Of a DNA stretch of 64,000 nucleotides, positions 17,700 through 27,777 are shown in pieces. This DNA is from Lachnospiraceae bacterium. GTDB taxonomy: Bacteria; Bacillota; Clostridia; Lachnospirales; Lachnospiraceae. The translations under genes and the position numbers were made by a program. The DNA lies in contig JAITGA010000009.1 in NCBI GenBank assembly GCA_031280955.1, positions 37,746 through 101,745 on the forward strand, given 5' to 3'. Position 1 is the stretch's first letter. Each line of letters starts with the position of its first letter. Under the pieces are notes generated by a model. It searched no databases and was not told the DNA's origin. It saw only the letters and a program-made list of their open reading frames with translations.

Positions 17700-19367
17700 A
17701 TGCAAATGGCGTCTGAAGAAGAATATCTTGACAGCTTGCTGAAAAACATGATTGATAGTGAACCCGTGGCTGCTGAGGCGGATGAAATGGAGTCTGAGGC
17801 GGACTTGGGTTTTGAGTTGGATGAAATAGAGGACTTTGAAACGGCAAGCGAAGATGGATTGATGGACGATTCGGCTCTGGCGGCGATGGTAGATGCCCTC
17901 GATGAAGATATTGAGCCGGAAGAGGAAGAGGAGATTGCGGGTCAAGCCCGCAATGACGAGCTAATAGACGAACTAGCAGACGAGCTAATGGATGAAGCCG
18001 CCGCCGATGATGATTTCTTGTCTGACTTGTTTGGGGAAGAGGAGATTGCGGGTCAAGCCCGCAATGACGAGCTAATAGACGAAGAAATAGACGAAGCAGC
18101 TGATGATGATTTCTTGTCTGACTTGTTCGGGGAGGAAGAGATTGCGGGTCAAGCCCGCAATGACGAGCTGATAGACGAAGAAACAGACGAGCTAATGGAT
18201 GAAGCCGCCGCCGATGATGATATCGACTTGTTTGGGGAGAGTGAACTTGGACAGGCATCAGCGGACGATATGGCGGCACTTTTTGGTGAAGTGGAATCAA
18301 GCGAGACAACATCATCTGATGATTTTGGCTCGATGCTCGATGGTGTTGATTTCGGCGGTGACAGCGATGACAGTTCCGGCAGTGGCGATGACCTGCTGAC
18401 GATGCTTGATGGGATGCCCGGTTTGGATGGCTTCATGTATGATGATGCCGGTGAGGGCGGTGATGTCATGGCGATGCTTACTGAGGTAGGTGACGCACCG
18501 ATAGCGGAGAAGAAGAAAAGCAAAAAGGCAAAAGGCAAAAAGAAAGATAAAGGAGCCGGTTTCGGTGATGATGAGCTGGTATTGTCGCCGGAGGAATTTG
18601 ATGCTCATCTTTCGGGTGAGGGCAAAGTCAGTCTCATTTCCCGTATCATATCGGCTTTGACAGATGCTGACGATGAAACGGAAACACTGACGATATCAGG
18701 GGTAACGGCAGAGAACTTAGAAGAACTGGAAAAGCCGCCGGAAGAGGAAGAAGGCAAAAAAGAGAAGAAGAAAAAAGAAAAAAAGGTAAAAGAGGCGAAA
18801 CCGCCCAAGGAGAAAAAGCCCAAAAAGGAAAAGCCGCCCAAGGAAGAAGAAAAACCAAGCAAAAGGCTTTCCAAAAAGAATGTTTTGATGGTATTTACTT
18901 TTTCACTTTCGTTTATGGCGGCGATGATTGCGCTGACACTAATCGTCCCCGATTATCTGGAACGGCAAGTGACGAAGTCTGCTTTTGAAGCAGGTGACAA
19001 CCGCACACTTTTTCGGATGTTATATGCTAGAAATCGAAACACCCAAGATGAAATCATCTTCCGCCGTGCTGAAGCAGTACTTAGAATAAACCGCCGGGTG
19101 GAGTCTTACGCCAACTTCACGGCGATGGGACAACCGATAGAGGCACTCAATGCCCTGATCCTGGGTATTAGCCGTTATGATGAGATGATGGGTGAAGACC
19201 TATATGGGGCAGAAGCCGAGGTAATGGTTGTGTACCGGGAAATACTAGCGATACTGGCGGGAGAGTATGGTATCTCAGAAGCTGATGCCCGAGAGCTTCT
19301 CGACCTTTCAGGCGAGGAGTATACGATGGCAATTCATGAGTTGGTTAGGGTGAGAACTGAGCCCTAA
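17700..19367 (+). CDS. Acidic repeat protein with one membrane segment
   Basis: 555 residues. The N-terminus ([15 protein letters not shown]) may be a docking helix. Residues 79-170 hold three copies of [14 protein letters not shown] separated by acidic linkers; each copy is the translation of the palindromic repeat ATTGCGGG-TCAAG-CCCGCAAT. A lysine/proline/glutamate-rich stretch, one membrane segment ([19 protein letters not shown], near residue 400) and an alpha-helical C-terminal domain of about 130 residues follow. The start could also be the ATG at 17706. Function unknown. Confidence 0.7.
   Translation: MQMASEEEYLDSLLKNMIDSEPVAAEADEMESEADLGFELDEIEDFETASEDGLMDDSALAAMVDALDEDIEPEEEEEIAGQARNDELIDELADELMDEAAADDDFLSDLFGEEEIAGQARNDELIDEEIDEAADDDFLSDLFGEEEIAGQARNDELIDEETDELMDEAAADDDIDLFGESELGQASADDMAALFGEVESSETTSSDDFGSMLDGVDFGGDSDDSSGSGDDLLTMLDGMPGLDGFMYDDAGEGGDVMAMLTEVGDAPIAEKKKSKKAKGKKKDKGAGFGDDELVLSPEEFDAHLSGEGKVSLISRIISALTDADDETETLTISGVTAENLEELEKPPEEEEGKKEKKKKEKKVKEAKPPKEKKPKKEKPPKEEEKPSKRLSKKNVLMVFTFSLSFMAAMIALTLIVPDYLERQVTKSAFEAGDNRTLFRMLYARNRNTQDEIIFRRAEAVLRINRRVESYANFTAMGQPIEALNALILGISRYDEMMGEDLYGAEAEVMVVYREILAILAGEYGISEADARELLDLSGEEYTMAIHELVRVRTEP
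17934..18161 (+). repeat. Palindromic repeat inserted in frame three times
   Basis: The 21-bp palindrome ATTGCGGG-TCAAG-CCCGCAAT occurs at 17934-17954, 18045-18065 and 18141-18161, 111 and 96 bases apart, always in the same frame. The stem sequence is the same as that of the intergenic element at 37673-37694, so this is a dispersed repeat that has entered and multiplied within a coding region. Confidence 0.85.
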
Positions 19368-19416
19368 AGAGCTTGCACTTACGATAGTATCTTTGCAAGA
19401 GAACAGGAGGGTCTAT

Positions 19417-20184
19417 ATGTTGGCATACAAGCGAATCATTCCCTGTTTGGATATAAAAGATGGCAGGGTGGTCAAAGGAGTGAACTTCGTTGACCTAAAA
19501 GATGCCGGTGATCCGGTGGAGATAGCCGCCGCATATATCGCCGCCGGAGCAGACGAACTGATGTTCCTCGACATTGCGGCAACCAGCGAGGACCGAACGG
19601 CAAAACTCGATGTGGTACGCAACCTAGCGACGGTGACTTCGTTCCCTTTCTCTGTCGGCGGCGGTCTGCGGTCAGTTGACGATGTCGAAGCTGTCCTTGA
19701 TGCGGGAGCAACGAAAGTAGTTATCGGTTCTGCTGCCGTACTGAATCCCGAATTGGTGAGTGCCGTAACAGGAAAGTTTGGCAGTGAACGGATTATCGTC
19801 GCCATTGATGCCAGTCTCCGTTCTGATGAAAGCGGACACAATGTATACATCAACGGCGGTCGCAATGATAGCGGTATTGATGCGGTAACATGGGCAAAAG
19901 AAGCAGAGCAATTGGGAGTCGGAGAAATCCTGCTTACCAGTATCGGTCGTGATGGTACCAAAGCCGGGTACGACTTGGAACTCACAGCTTCGGTCACGAA
20001 CAAAGTTTCCATCCCCGTCATCGCTTCCGGCGGAGCGGGTACACGCGAACATTTCCACGAGGTACTCACGCAGGGGCGGGCAGCGGCGGCTTTGGCAGCA
20101 TCGCTGTTTCACTTCAAGGAAGTCACGATTGGTGAGGTCAAAGAGTATTTGGCGGCAAAAGGCGTACCGCTAAAGATTAGGTAA
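19417..20184 (+). CDS. hisF: Imidazole glycerol phosphate synthase cyclase subunit HisF
   Basis: Together with the glutaminase HisH it makes IGP and AICAR in histidine biosynthesis. The 255-residue (beta/alpha)8 barrel shows the catalytic aspartates in [10 protein letters not shown] (about residue 12) and IIVAIDAS (about 131), plus phosphate loops SVGGGLRS and IASGGAG. I start at the ATG at 19417 because AGGAGG lies seven bases upstream; the frame is open from 19393. No other his gene is beside it, which is unusual. Confidence 0.93.
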   Translation: MLAYKRIIPCLDIKDGRVVKGVNFVDLKDAGDPVEIAAAYIAAGADELMFLDIAATSEDRTAKLDVVRNLATVTSFPFSVGGGLRSVDDVEAVLDAGATKVVIGSAAVLNPELVSAVTGKFGSERIIVAIDASLRSDESGHNVYINGGRNDSGIDAVTWAKEAEQLGVGEILLTSIGRDGTKAGYDLELTASVTNKVSIPVIASGGAGTREHFHEVLTQGRAAAALAASLFHFKEVTIGEVKEYLAAKGVPLKIR

Positions 20185-20281
20185 GCATGAAATGAGCAGT
20201 AGGATTTTTCCCAAGGGAAACTGATAAAACATAAGCCGAGACCGTAACAAGCAGGTTTCTGATCCAAACAATAGGTGAAAA

Positions 20282-20953
20282 ATGGAGATGTTTGCTCGTG
20301 GATGGCAGGAAGCCATGCAGGATGAGTTTTCTAAGCCATACTACGATACACTAACAGGGTTCGTCAGGCAAGAGTACGAAAAAACCCGGGTTTTTCCCGC
20401 TTTTGATGATATCTACAATGCCTTTTCTCTGACACCGCCGGAAATAGTGAAGGTGGTCATCCTGGGACAAGACCCTTACCACAATGAGGGTGAGGCGCAT
20501 GGTTTGGCATTTTCTGTCCTGCCCGACAAAAAGAAGATACCGCCGTCACTTCGGAATATTTACAAAGAACTTCATGATGACCTCGGGTGCGATATCCCCG
20601 CTCATGGTTCGTTGACGGCTTGGGCGAAGCAGGGGGTACTGTTACTCAACAGCGTTTTGACTGTCCGCGCCCTTGTTGCCGGTTCTCATCGGGGCAAAGG
20701 CTGGGAAGAGTTTACCGATGCGGTTATTAAGTTCATCAACAACGAAGACCGTCCGCTTGTATTCTTACTGTGGGGGCGTGATGCCGTGAACAAAAAACCC
20801 TTGTTGACTAATCCTGCTCATTTGGTTTTGGAATCTTCGCATCCGAGTCCTTTCTCGGCGTATAACGGATTTTTTGGCTGCCGTCATTTTAGCAAGGCAA
20901 ATGAATTCTTAACTGCCAACGGCATTGATGCCATCGACTGGCAAATCAAGTAG
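20282..20953 (+). CDS. ung: Uracil-DNA glycosylase
   Basis: Removes uracil from DNA to start base-excision repair. 223 residues with all family-1 UDG motifs: GQDPYH (water-activating Asp), the proline-rich KKIPPSLRNIYKEL loop, LLLNSVLTV and the minor-groove intercalation loop SSHPSPFSAY. It lies ten bases before lysA and is probably co-transcribed. Confidence 0.96.
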   Translation: MEMFARGWQEAMQDEFSKPYYDTLTGFVRQEYEKTRVFPAFDDIYNAFSLTPPEIVKVVILGQDPYHNEGEAHGLAFSVLPDKKKIPPSLRNIYKELHDDLGCDIPAHGSLTAWAKQGVLLLNSVLTVRALVAGSHRGKGWEEFTDAVIKFINNEDRPLVFLLWGRDAVNKKPLLTNPAHLVLESSHPSPFSAYNGFFGCRHFSKANEFLTANGIDAIDWQIK

Positions 20954-20962
20954 GAGCATGAC

Positions 20963-22255
20963 ATGGACAAAGTACCTTTTCTCACATATGAACAGGCGCA
21001 GGAAATCGCAAAAACCTATCCCACCCCTTTTCATATCTATGACGAGGCGGGACTGCGCCGCAATGCCCGCGCCGTCCGTGAGGCATTTGCTTGGAATCCC
21101 GGTTTTCGTGAATATTTTGCCGTCAAGGCAAATCCCAACCCTCATATCCTCGCGATTATGCAGGAAGAGGGGTTTGGTGTTGATTGTGCGTCTTTTACCG
21201 AACTGTTGATTAGTGAGACCCTTGGTATCGTCGGTGAGATGATTATGTTTTCCGCCAATCAGACATCAGCGGCGGATTACCGCTATGCCCACCAACTGGG
21301 AGCTATCATCAATCTTGATGACATTACCCATATTGATTTTCTCGAAGATATCATCGGTACACTTCCTGAAACTATCAGTTGCCGCTACAATCCCGGCGGG
21401 GTGCTGTCCTTGGGCAATTCCATCATGAATAGCCCTGCCGAAGCAAAGTTCGGGATGACACAGGCGCAAATGTATGAGGCATTTACCATTTTGCAGGAAA
21501 AAGGGGTGAAAAATTTCGGGATTCACGCCTTTATCGCCAGCAACACCATCACCAATGATTATTATCCTTATTTGGCAAGGGAACTCTTTCAATTGGCGGT
21601 TTCGTTGCAGGAAAAGACAGGAGCGAAAGTAACATCGGTTAATCTCTCAGGCGGAGTGGGTGTGGCATACCATCCTGATGAGCAGGCTAATGACATCGCA
21701 GCAATAGGTGCGGGTGTCAGACGTGCTTTTGAAGAGATACTCGTACCTGCGGGGATGGGTGATGTGGCGATTTATGCGGAAATGGGACGTTTCATGACTG
21801 CTCCTTATGGCGGCTTGGTCACAAAAGCCATCCACGAGAAGAACACTTACAAACAATATATCGGTGTTGATGCCTGTGCCGTGGATATGCCCCGTCCGGC
21901 TATTTACAAGGCATATCATCATATTACCGTTTTGGGTAAAGAAAAAACATCACCCTCGATGCGTTATGACATCGTGGGTAGTTTGTGTGAGAGCAATGAC
22001 CGCTTCGCCATTGACAGGGATTTGCCGCCGATTGAGCGTGGTGATTTGCTCTTTATCCATGATACCGGTGCCCACGGCTATGTGCTGGGCAATAATTACA
22101 ATGGCAAGCTCAAATCCGCCGAGCTAATGCTTAGGGAAAACGGTGATGTGGAGTTGATTCGCCGTGCAGAAACACCCAGAGACTATCTGGCGACTTTTGA
22201 TTGTTTCCCGATTTTTGCACAATTTGACTTTGACCAACGAGACGATGACCGATAA
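20963..22255 (+). CDS. lysA: Diaminopimelate decarboxylase family protein
   Basis: PLP enzyme of 430 residues of the fold III decarboxylase family; the likely reaction is meso-diaminopimelate to lysine. The PLP lysine is in YFAVKANPNP, the glycine-rich phosphate loop in NLSGGVGV, and the active-site cysteine/acid pair in SLCESND. The DACAVDMPRPAIYKAYHHI segment is slightly expanded from the usual form, so a paralogue using a related substrate is possible. GGAGCATGAC with the ATG at 20963 supports the start. Confidence 0.85.
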   Translation: MDKVPFLTYEQAQEIAKTYPTPFHIYDEAGLRRNARAVREAFAWNPGFREYFAVKANPNPHILAIMQEEGFGVDCASFTELLISETLGIVGEMIMFSANQTSAADYRYAHQLGAIINLDDITHIDFLEDIIGTLPETISCRYNPGGVLSLGNSIMNSPAEAKFGMTQAQMYEAFTILQEKGVKNFGIHAFIASNTITNDYYPYLARELFQLAVSLQEKTGAKVTSVNLSGGVGVAYHPDEQANDIAAIGAGVRRAFEEILVPAGMGDVAIYAEMGRFMTAPYGGLVTKAIHEKNTYKQYIGVDACAVDMPRPAIYKAYHHITVLGKEKTSPSMRYDIVGSLCESNDRFAIDRDLPPIERGDLLFIHDTGAHGYVLGNNYNGKLKSAELMLRENGDVELIRRAETPRDYLATFDCFPIFAQFDFDQRDDDR

Positions 22256-22303
22256 CCGCTGTGCAAATTATTCGGGATTATTTATAGAAAGGATAATAAG
22301 ACT

Positions 22304-23854
22304 ATGACGAAGATAATCTATATTCCCCTCGATGACCGCCCCTGTAATTACCGCTATCCCCAACTACTTGCCGCCATCGCCGACGATATCACGATGCTGG
22401 TTCCCCCTCATGAGATGGTCGGGCGGCTCAAAGTGGCAGCAGATACTGATGCCCTCTGGCAATGGTTATTTGCCAATGCTGCCGCTGCTTATGCAGATGC
22501 TACCGCTGCTGATGAAACTGTTTATGCGATTTTGTCGGTGGATATGCTTATTTATGGTAATCTCGTCAATTCTCGCCTTCATCAGCGCAGTATGGATGAG
22601 ATAAAGAAGAACCTCGCTCGCTTTGAGGAACTTAGGGAGGCTTTTCCCCGGCTTCATATCCACGCCAATAATCTCGTAACTCGTGTCGCTGCTTACAACA
22701 ACAACTTTGAAGATCCCGAATACTGGAATGAGTATGGGTGGAAAATATGGCGTTATGGTTGGCTTCATGACCGTCGTGAACGGGGCTTGGCTGATGAAGC
22801 GGAAGTAACGGAAATGAAAGAGCTGCAAGCAGAAATCCCTGATGAAATCATGATCGACTTTTCCGGTCGTCGTGAGAAAAATGTCTATGTCAACAATCGC
22901 TGTATTGACTTCACCAATGACGGTGTTTTTGATACTTTGGTCATTCCCAAGGATGATACCGCTGAATATGGCTATGCCTCCACGGTACAGCAGGAAATTT
23001 ATGAAAGAATCGTGGAAAACCGTTTATTTGACCGCATCATGGTCTATCCGGGAGCAGATGAAGTCGGCTCGGTGCTGTTGGCGCGGGTGTTTTGTCTTAT
23101 CAAGAACTGGTCGCCGCGCATCCTGATTCGTTATTCCTCAACTCTCGGGCCGACAATAGTACCGCTTTATGAAGACCGCCCCTTGGCAGAATCACTAAAG
23201 GCGCAAATCACCTCGGCAGGCGGGGTAATCGTTGATACAGCGGCGGAATCGGATATGCTCTTTGCCGTCAACTCGCCGGGCAAAAAGATGATTGAATGTG
23301 GCAATCAATACGAAAAGGATATCTCTGCCGTAACCCATGTGTGTTACCATGAGTTCTTCAGATACATTGATTATTATGTCACGAATCACCAAAAGCCGTG
23401 TGCAATTGCCGATGTGGCGTATGCCAACGGTGCAGACCGGGATATGATGATGTTTGCCCGCTCCATCGGTATTTTTGAAAAAATCTCTGCATATGGCGGC
23501 TGGAATACGTCCGAGAACACCAACGGACTTTGCCTGGCTCATCTGATTATCCACAGTTACTATGCAAAGGAAGGGTTTACCCCCGCCAAGCTGAATCTCT
23601 CACGTACTTTCTTAGTACGCAAGATTTTGGAAGATTATGTTTATCAAGGAACGGCTCTTTATGAAATGCCTGATGAGTGGTATGATGAACTTCCCGAAGA
23701 GGCAGTGATTTTGCAAGAGGGAAAAGAACAGTTTTTTGCCACGTTGGAGCGGGAGTTTGGCTGGCACTTTGACGGGAAAAAAGTCAGCGTGGACAATTTC
23801 GCCATCGTTTGGGGGCATTTGGATTTCATCAGCTTTGACGTGGAACTGGAGTAA
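22304..23854 (+). CDS. DUF4127 family protein
   Basis: 516-residue cytosolic protein opening with IYIPLDDRPCNYR, the hallmark of DUF4127. Further features are DMLIYGNLVNSR, MVYPGADEVG and AYGGWNTSENTNG. The reaction is unknown; some members sit near sugar or cell wall genes, and here an AGE-family sugar epimerase follows 27 bases later (start to stop), suggesting a carbohydrate role. An AAGGATAA ribosome site precedes the ATG. Confidence 0.85.
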   Translation: MTKIIYIPLDDRPCNYRYPQLLAAIADDITMLVPPHEMVGRLKVAADTDALWQWLFANAAAAYADATAADETVYAILSVDMLIYGNLVNSRLHQRSMDEIKKNLARFEELREAFPRLHIHANNLVTRVAAYNNNFEDPEYWNEYGWKIWRYGWLHDRRERGLADEAEVTEMKELQAEIPDEIMIDFSGRREKNVYVNNRCIDFTNDGVFDTLVIPKDDTAEYGYASTVQQEIYERIVENRLFDRIMVYPGADEVGSVLLARVFCLIKNWSPRILIRYSSTLGPTIVPLYEDRPLAESLKAQITSAGGVIVDTAAESDMLFAVNSPGKKMIECGNQYEKDISAVTHVCYHEFFRYIDYYVTNHQKPCAIADVAYANGADRDMMMFARSIGIFEKISAYGGWNTSENTNGLCLAHLIIHSYYAKEGFTPAKLNLSRTFLVRKILEDYVYQGTALYEMPDEWYDELPEEAVILQEGKEQFFATLEREFGWHFDGKKVSVDNFAIVWGHLDFISFDVELE

Positions 23855-23881
23855 GACAGGAAGCAAAAAGAGGTGATAACT

Positions 23882-25099
23882 ATGAACAAAAAAGCGTTTA
23901 GCACTCTACAGGCATTTTACCGTGACCAGTTGCTTGACGATTGTATCCCGTTTTGGCTTAATGGCGGTTTGCTTGATAAGTCGTGCGGCGGGTATATCAC
24001 TTCACTTACCCGTGATGGCAAGCGTTATAATACCGACAAATCAGTCTGGTTTCAAGGACGGGGATTGTGGACGTTTTCGGCACTGTCAAGGCTCTATGGG
24101 GAAAAGGAAGCGTGGACGCATGCCGCCATTTCGGGCAAGGATTTTCTGGAAAAATACTGCTTTGACAGCGATGGACGGATGTTCTTTACCACCACCAAGG
24201 AGGGTTTGCCGCTTCGCAAACGCCGTTATATGTTTTCCGAAAGCTTCTATGTGGTGGGAATGGCAGAGTATGCAGCAGCATTTGCTAATCAGGAGGCTTT
24301 GGTGGAGGCTGAGGGTATCTTCACAAAGATGCTTGCCATTTATCGTGACCCCGCCGCCGATCCTTATAAGATAACGCCTAAGGAAATCGCCTCTACCAGG
24401 CAGGGTCAGGCGATTGCTGTACCGATGGTGTTAATCAGCATCGCACAGGTACTACTTCGAGCGAATCCGAAAAAGGCAGGGTATTACCAAGACCTTATTT
24501 CTGTTTTTGCCAAGGAAATGCTGCGCTTTGTTGACGAAGACAACAAATGTGTCCGTGAGTATATCTTGAGCGATGGCACTTTCCTTGATAATCCTGCGGG
24601 ACGCACAGTTAATCCCGGACATAGCATTGAAAATGCTTGGTTTTTGATGAATGCAGGCATTGCCTTGAATGATGAGAAGCTAAAGAAGCAGGGGCTTGAG
24701 TTTCTTGACTGGTCGCTGGAAATTGGTTGGGACATCGAGCATGGGGGCATCTTATATTTTGTCGATGCTTGTGGTCATCCACCCGAGCAGTTGGAGCATG
24801 ACATGAAACTTTGGTGGGTGCATTGTGAGGCTTTGGTCGCAACCTTGATGGCATATTCGCTGACACGACAGGAGCAGTACTGGGCTTGGTTTGCCAAGCT
24901 CCATCAGTATTGTGAAAGTCACTTCCATGATCGTGAATATGGTGAATGGTACGGATATCTACACCGTGACGGGACAGTTTCCCATACCCAAAAGGGATCA
25001 CTTTGGAAAGGCCCTTATCATTTGCCGCGGGCGTTGATGTGTTGTGAGCGTATATTGGGGGCTTTGGCAGCAGGCGAGCCGCCGATTGCCGTACTGTGA
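23882..25099 (+). CDS. AGE-family N-acylglucosamine 2-epimerase
   Basis: About 405 residues with an (alpha/alpha)6-barrel pattern. Motifs of the renin-binding-protein type GlcNAc 2-epimerases are visible: VWFQGRGLWTFSAL, NPGHSIENAWFL, EHDMKLWWVHCEALVATL and KGPYHLPRALM, holding the catalytic histidines. It would interconvert GlcNAc and ManNAc or a related sugar. The start is the ATG at 23882 with AGAGGTGAT upstream. nagB lies 1.6 kb downstream, consistent with amino-sugar breakdown. Substrate is inferred. Confidence 0.85.
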   Translation: MNKKAFSTLQAFYRDQLLDDCIPFWLNGGLLDKSCGGYITSLTRDGKRYNTDKSVWFQGRGLWTFSALSRLYGEKEAWTHAAISGKDFLEKYCFDSDGRMFFTTTKEGLPLRKRRYMFSESFYVVGMAEYAAAFANQEALVEAEGIFTKMLAIYRDPAADPYKITPKEIASTRQGQAIAVPMVLISIAQVLLRANPKKAGYYQDLISVFAKEMLRFVDEDNKCVREYILSDGTFLDNPAGRTVNPGHSIENAWFLMNAGIALNDEKLKKQGLEFLDWSLEIGWDIEHGGILYFVDACGHPPEQLEHDMKLWWVHCEALVATLMAYSLTRQEQYWAWFAKLHQYCESHFHDREYGEWYGYLHRDGTVSHTQKGSLWKGPYHLPRALMCCERILGALAAGEPPIAVL

Positions 25100-25133
25100 G
25101 GGAAATAAAACAGTTTTGCAAACCACCTTTCTC

Positions 25134-25162
25134 TTGCCCTTTTTTGCAAAAAAAGTTATAAT
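25134..25162 (+). promoter_or_regulatory. Promoter before the histidine-kinase-like gene
   Basis: TTGCCC (25134-25139), 17-bp spacer with a T/A-rich palindrome, TATAAT (25157-25162), about 80 bases before the ATG. Confidence 0.5.
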
Positions 25163-25244
25163 CCAGATAGTGAGGCGGAAAAAATACGTTGGCTTCATGA
25201 AAACTGTTTACCATATAAATCTGTCAGGTGGGGAGTGAAAGCCC

Positions 25245-26660
25245 ATGTTTGGCTTGCACTCAACGGTAAAGATGAGTTACGGGGGTATCTCAATGAAAAA
25301 AACATGTGAAAAAGTATTTGAACTTTATCTGTGGCATATAATAGCGATAGCGATACTGGTGGTGGGAATGGCAATGGCCAGCATCAACTTTGCGGGAACG
25401 CACAAGGATATCAACCAGTTGATTATCGGTGCATGGGTGGTAGTGGCGATTCTGGTTGCGGCGCTATGTCATGTGATGATGAAAGGTGCGAAAGAGCAGG
25501 CTTTGACTGAGGAGCGCAATCAAGCCAAGAGCCGCTATGTTGCCCGCATCAGCTATGAAATGCGGACACCGATGAGTGCCATTATTGCGATGTCGGAAAT
25601 TGCCCGCCAGAGTAACGACCCGGCGAAGATAGCATATTGTCTTGAGCAAATCAACGATGCTTCCCATTATTTATTTGATATTGTCAAAAATATCCTCGAT
25701 ATGTCACGTATCGAAACAGGCAAGATAACTGCCAACAATTCTGATTTTTCGGTTGCCGAGTTGATGAACCGTTCGGTAGCGGCACTGGCTTACAAGATAG
25801 CGGAAAAACATCAGGAACTGATTATTTATGTGGATGGAAAAGTGCCTAATGCAATCGTTACCGATATGCAATTGCTTACGCAAATCATTATCTATCTTCT
25901 CAGCAACTCACATGAATATACTCCGGCAGGAGGCAGAATCAGGATTTCCGTGGAGTCAACCAAGAAGAGTGGGGTCAGTCACACGCTGCGTTTTTCAGTT
26001 TCTGACAATGGCGTATGCCTTAATGAGGATTTGAAGGAGAAGATAGGCAAGAGTAATGCCGATGCCATCTACGGCAGAACCGGGCTTGGTCTTGATATTG
26101 CCCATCATATCGCCACATTACTGGGCGGCAAGATATGGGTCGAGCCGGAAGCGGCAGAATGTGGAAGCCGTTTCATATTTGAATTTGATGTAGATGAGGG
26201 TGAAAAAGAAGATATTATCACCATCAGAGTTCCTTATTACAAAAAGGCGATGGAGCAACCTTTACAGACCAGTTTCCCCGGCAAGAGGATTCTGTTTGCT
26301 GAGGATATTGAGGTCAACCGGGTGATTTTGCGGGAGTTGCTTGCTGATACAGGCGTGATGATTGAGATAGCTACCAATGGCAGGGAGGCGGTAGAGATGT
26401 TTACTGCCAATCCCGACAAGTATGATTTGATTTTCATGGATATTCAAATGCCGGAAATGGACGGTTATACCGCCACCCAAAAAATCCGCGAGTTAGGCAC
26501 GGTTCAGGCAAGGAATATCCCGATTGTTGCCATGACCGCCAATGTTTTCAAAGAAGATGCCGAGCATTGTCTGCGCATCGGCATGAATGGACACCTCGGC
26601 AAGCCGATTGATAAGAGTGAGGTACTGCGGACAATGCAGGAGTTCTTCGTGAATCCATGA
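25245..26660 (+). CDS. Hybrid histidine-kinase-like protein lacking the phospho-acceptor His
   Basis: 471 residues. Two membrane helices (about 27-80), a dimerisation helix, an HATPase domain and a C-terminal receiver domain. The H-box, normally SHE.RTP, reads ARISYEMRTPMS: the phosphorylated histidine is a tyrosine (codon TAT at 25554, residue 104). The N-box asparagine (LLSNSHEYTP), G1 aspartate (SDNG) and G2 loop (GRTGLGL) are kept, and the receiver has its aspartate (MDIQMPEMDGY). It therefore cannot autophosphorylate on this site by the usual route. The ATG at 25293 is an alternative start. Confidence 0.85.
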   Translation: MFGLHSTVKMSYGGISMKKTCEKVFELYLWHIIAIAILVVGMAMASINFAGTHKDINQLIIGAWVVVAILVAALCHVMMKGAKEQALTEERNQAKSRYVARISYEMRTPMSAIIAMSEIARQSNDPAKIAYCLEQINDASHYLFDIVKNILDMSRIETGKITANNSDFSVAELMNRSVAALAYKIAEKHQELIIYVDGKVPNAIVTDMQLLTQIIIYLLSNSHEYTPAGGRIRISVESTKKSGVSHTLRFSVSDNGVCLNEDLKEKIGKSNADAIYGRTGLGLDIAHHIATLLGGKIWVEPEAAECGSRFIFEFDVDEGEKEDIITIRVPYYKKAMEQPLQTSFPGKRILFAEDIEVNRVILRELLADTGVMIEIATNGREAVEMFTANPDKYDLIFMDIQMPEMDGYTATQKIRELGTVQARNIPIVAMTANVFKEDAEHCLRIGMNGHLGKPIDKSEVLRTMQEFFVNP

Positions 26661-26697
26661 GCGGGAATAACACTTTCATGGATACGAAAGGAGAAGT

Positions 26698-27429
26698 ATG
26701 CGTTTTATCAAAACTGATGATTATGAAGGAATGAGTAAAGCTGCCGCCGCCATTGTCACCGAGCAGATAAAGACAAAACCAAGTTCGGTACTGGGGTTGG
26801 CGACGGGGGGAACTCCGGTGCGGATGTATGAGCTTTTGATTAAAGCATATGAGAAAGGTGAACTTGATTTCAGTCAAATTAGCACCGTGAATCTCGATGA
26901 GTACAAAGGAATTACCCGTGATAATGAGCAAAGTTATTTTTATTATATGAATGAACGCTTGTGGAAACATACTAATATTGATCCGAAGCGTACCCATGTA
27001 CCCGATGGTATGGTAGCAGATGCGGAGGCAGTTTGCCTAGCTTATGAGCAGACGATTAGCGATCTCGGAGGCATTGATTTACAAATACTGGGAATCGGAC
27101 ACAATGGACATATCGGCTTTAATGAACCGGGTGATGTGTTTGAAGACAGGTCGTTTTGCGTGGAGCTGTCACAGGCGACGATAAATGCCAACCAACGGTT
27201 CTTTGCTACCGCTGATGATGTACCCAAAGAGGCCTATACTGTCGGTATTGGCACGATTATGTCCGCTGCCAAGATAGTGGTAATGATAAGCGGTGAAGAT
27301 AAGGCAGCCATCGTTAAGGAGGCTTTTACCGGACCTGTTACCCCGAAAGTTCCGGCATCGATACTCAGATTCCACCGTGATGTGACGGTGATTGGCGATG
27401 CGGCGGCTTTGGGACTTTTGCCGGAGTAA
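26698..27429 (+). CDS. nagB: Glucosamine-6-phosphate deaminase
   Basis: Converts glucosamine-6-phosphate to fructose-6-phosphate and ammonia. 243 residues with the family motifs LGLATGGTPVRMYELL, VNLDEYKGI and GIGHNGHIGFNEPG (catalytic Asp, His and Glu). AAAGGAGAA precedes the ATG. No nagA is adjacent. Confidence 0.95.
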   Translation: MRFIKTDDYEGMSKAAAAIVTEQIKTKPSSVLGLATGGTPVRMYELLIKAYEKGELDFSQISTVNLDEYKGITRDNEQSYFYYMNERLWKHTNIDPKRTHVPDGMVADAEAVCLAYEQTISDLGGIDLQILGIGHNGHIGFNEPGDVFEDRSFCVELSQATINANQRFFATADDVPKEAYTVGIGTIMSAAKIVVMISGEDKAAIVKEAFTGPVTPKVPASILRFHRDVTVIGDAAALGLLPE

Positions 27430-27455
27430 CACTACACGGTCGGACAATTTACATT

Positions 27456-27773
27456 ATGGATTGTAAACTGTTTACAAAGCAGATACCGGGTTACTTGGAT
27501 AATTCGCTTGCCACAGATGAACTGGCGGCATTTTTGTTTCATATGGAAGCATGTTCTGAGTGTGAAGAGGAACTCGCGATTTATTATCTCGCCAATGAGG
27601 GACTATTGCGTTTGGAAGACGGCGGTACTTTTAATTTGAAGCAAGTAATGACTAGCCAAAAAGGGCGGGCGTTGAAATTACTGCGGGTACGGCGGGGGTT
27701 GCGTTGGCTGACATTTAGTTTACTTTTTCTCATTGCCGTGGCAATCAGTATTCTGTTTTACTTGGTGATATAG
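27456..27773 (+). CDS. Small zf-HC2 anti-sigma-like membrane protein
   Basis: 105 residues. The N-terminal half carries FHMEACSECEEEL, the H-x3-C-x2-C zinc motif of anti-sigma factors with a putative zinc finger; one membrane helix (LTFSLLFLIAVAISILFYLV) ends the protein. No sigma factor gene is adjacent, so its partner is unknown. It precedes the exonuclease gene by four bases. Confidence 0.75.
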   Translation: MDCKLFTKQIPGYLDNSLATDELAAFLFHMEACSECEEELAIYYLANEGLLRLEDGGTFNLKQVMTSQKGRALKLLRVRRGLRWLTFSLLFLIAVAISILFYLVI

Positions 27774-27777
27774 TAAT

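Noticed and set aside
17548..18315. Minus-strand open frame with repeated HCGLDPQS stretches
   Set aside because: It is the antisense reading of the palindromic repeat inside the acidic protein gene; such HCGLDPQS peptides are a known artefact of this repeat type.
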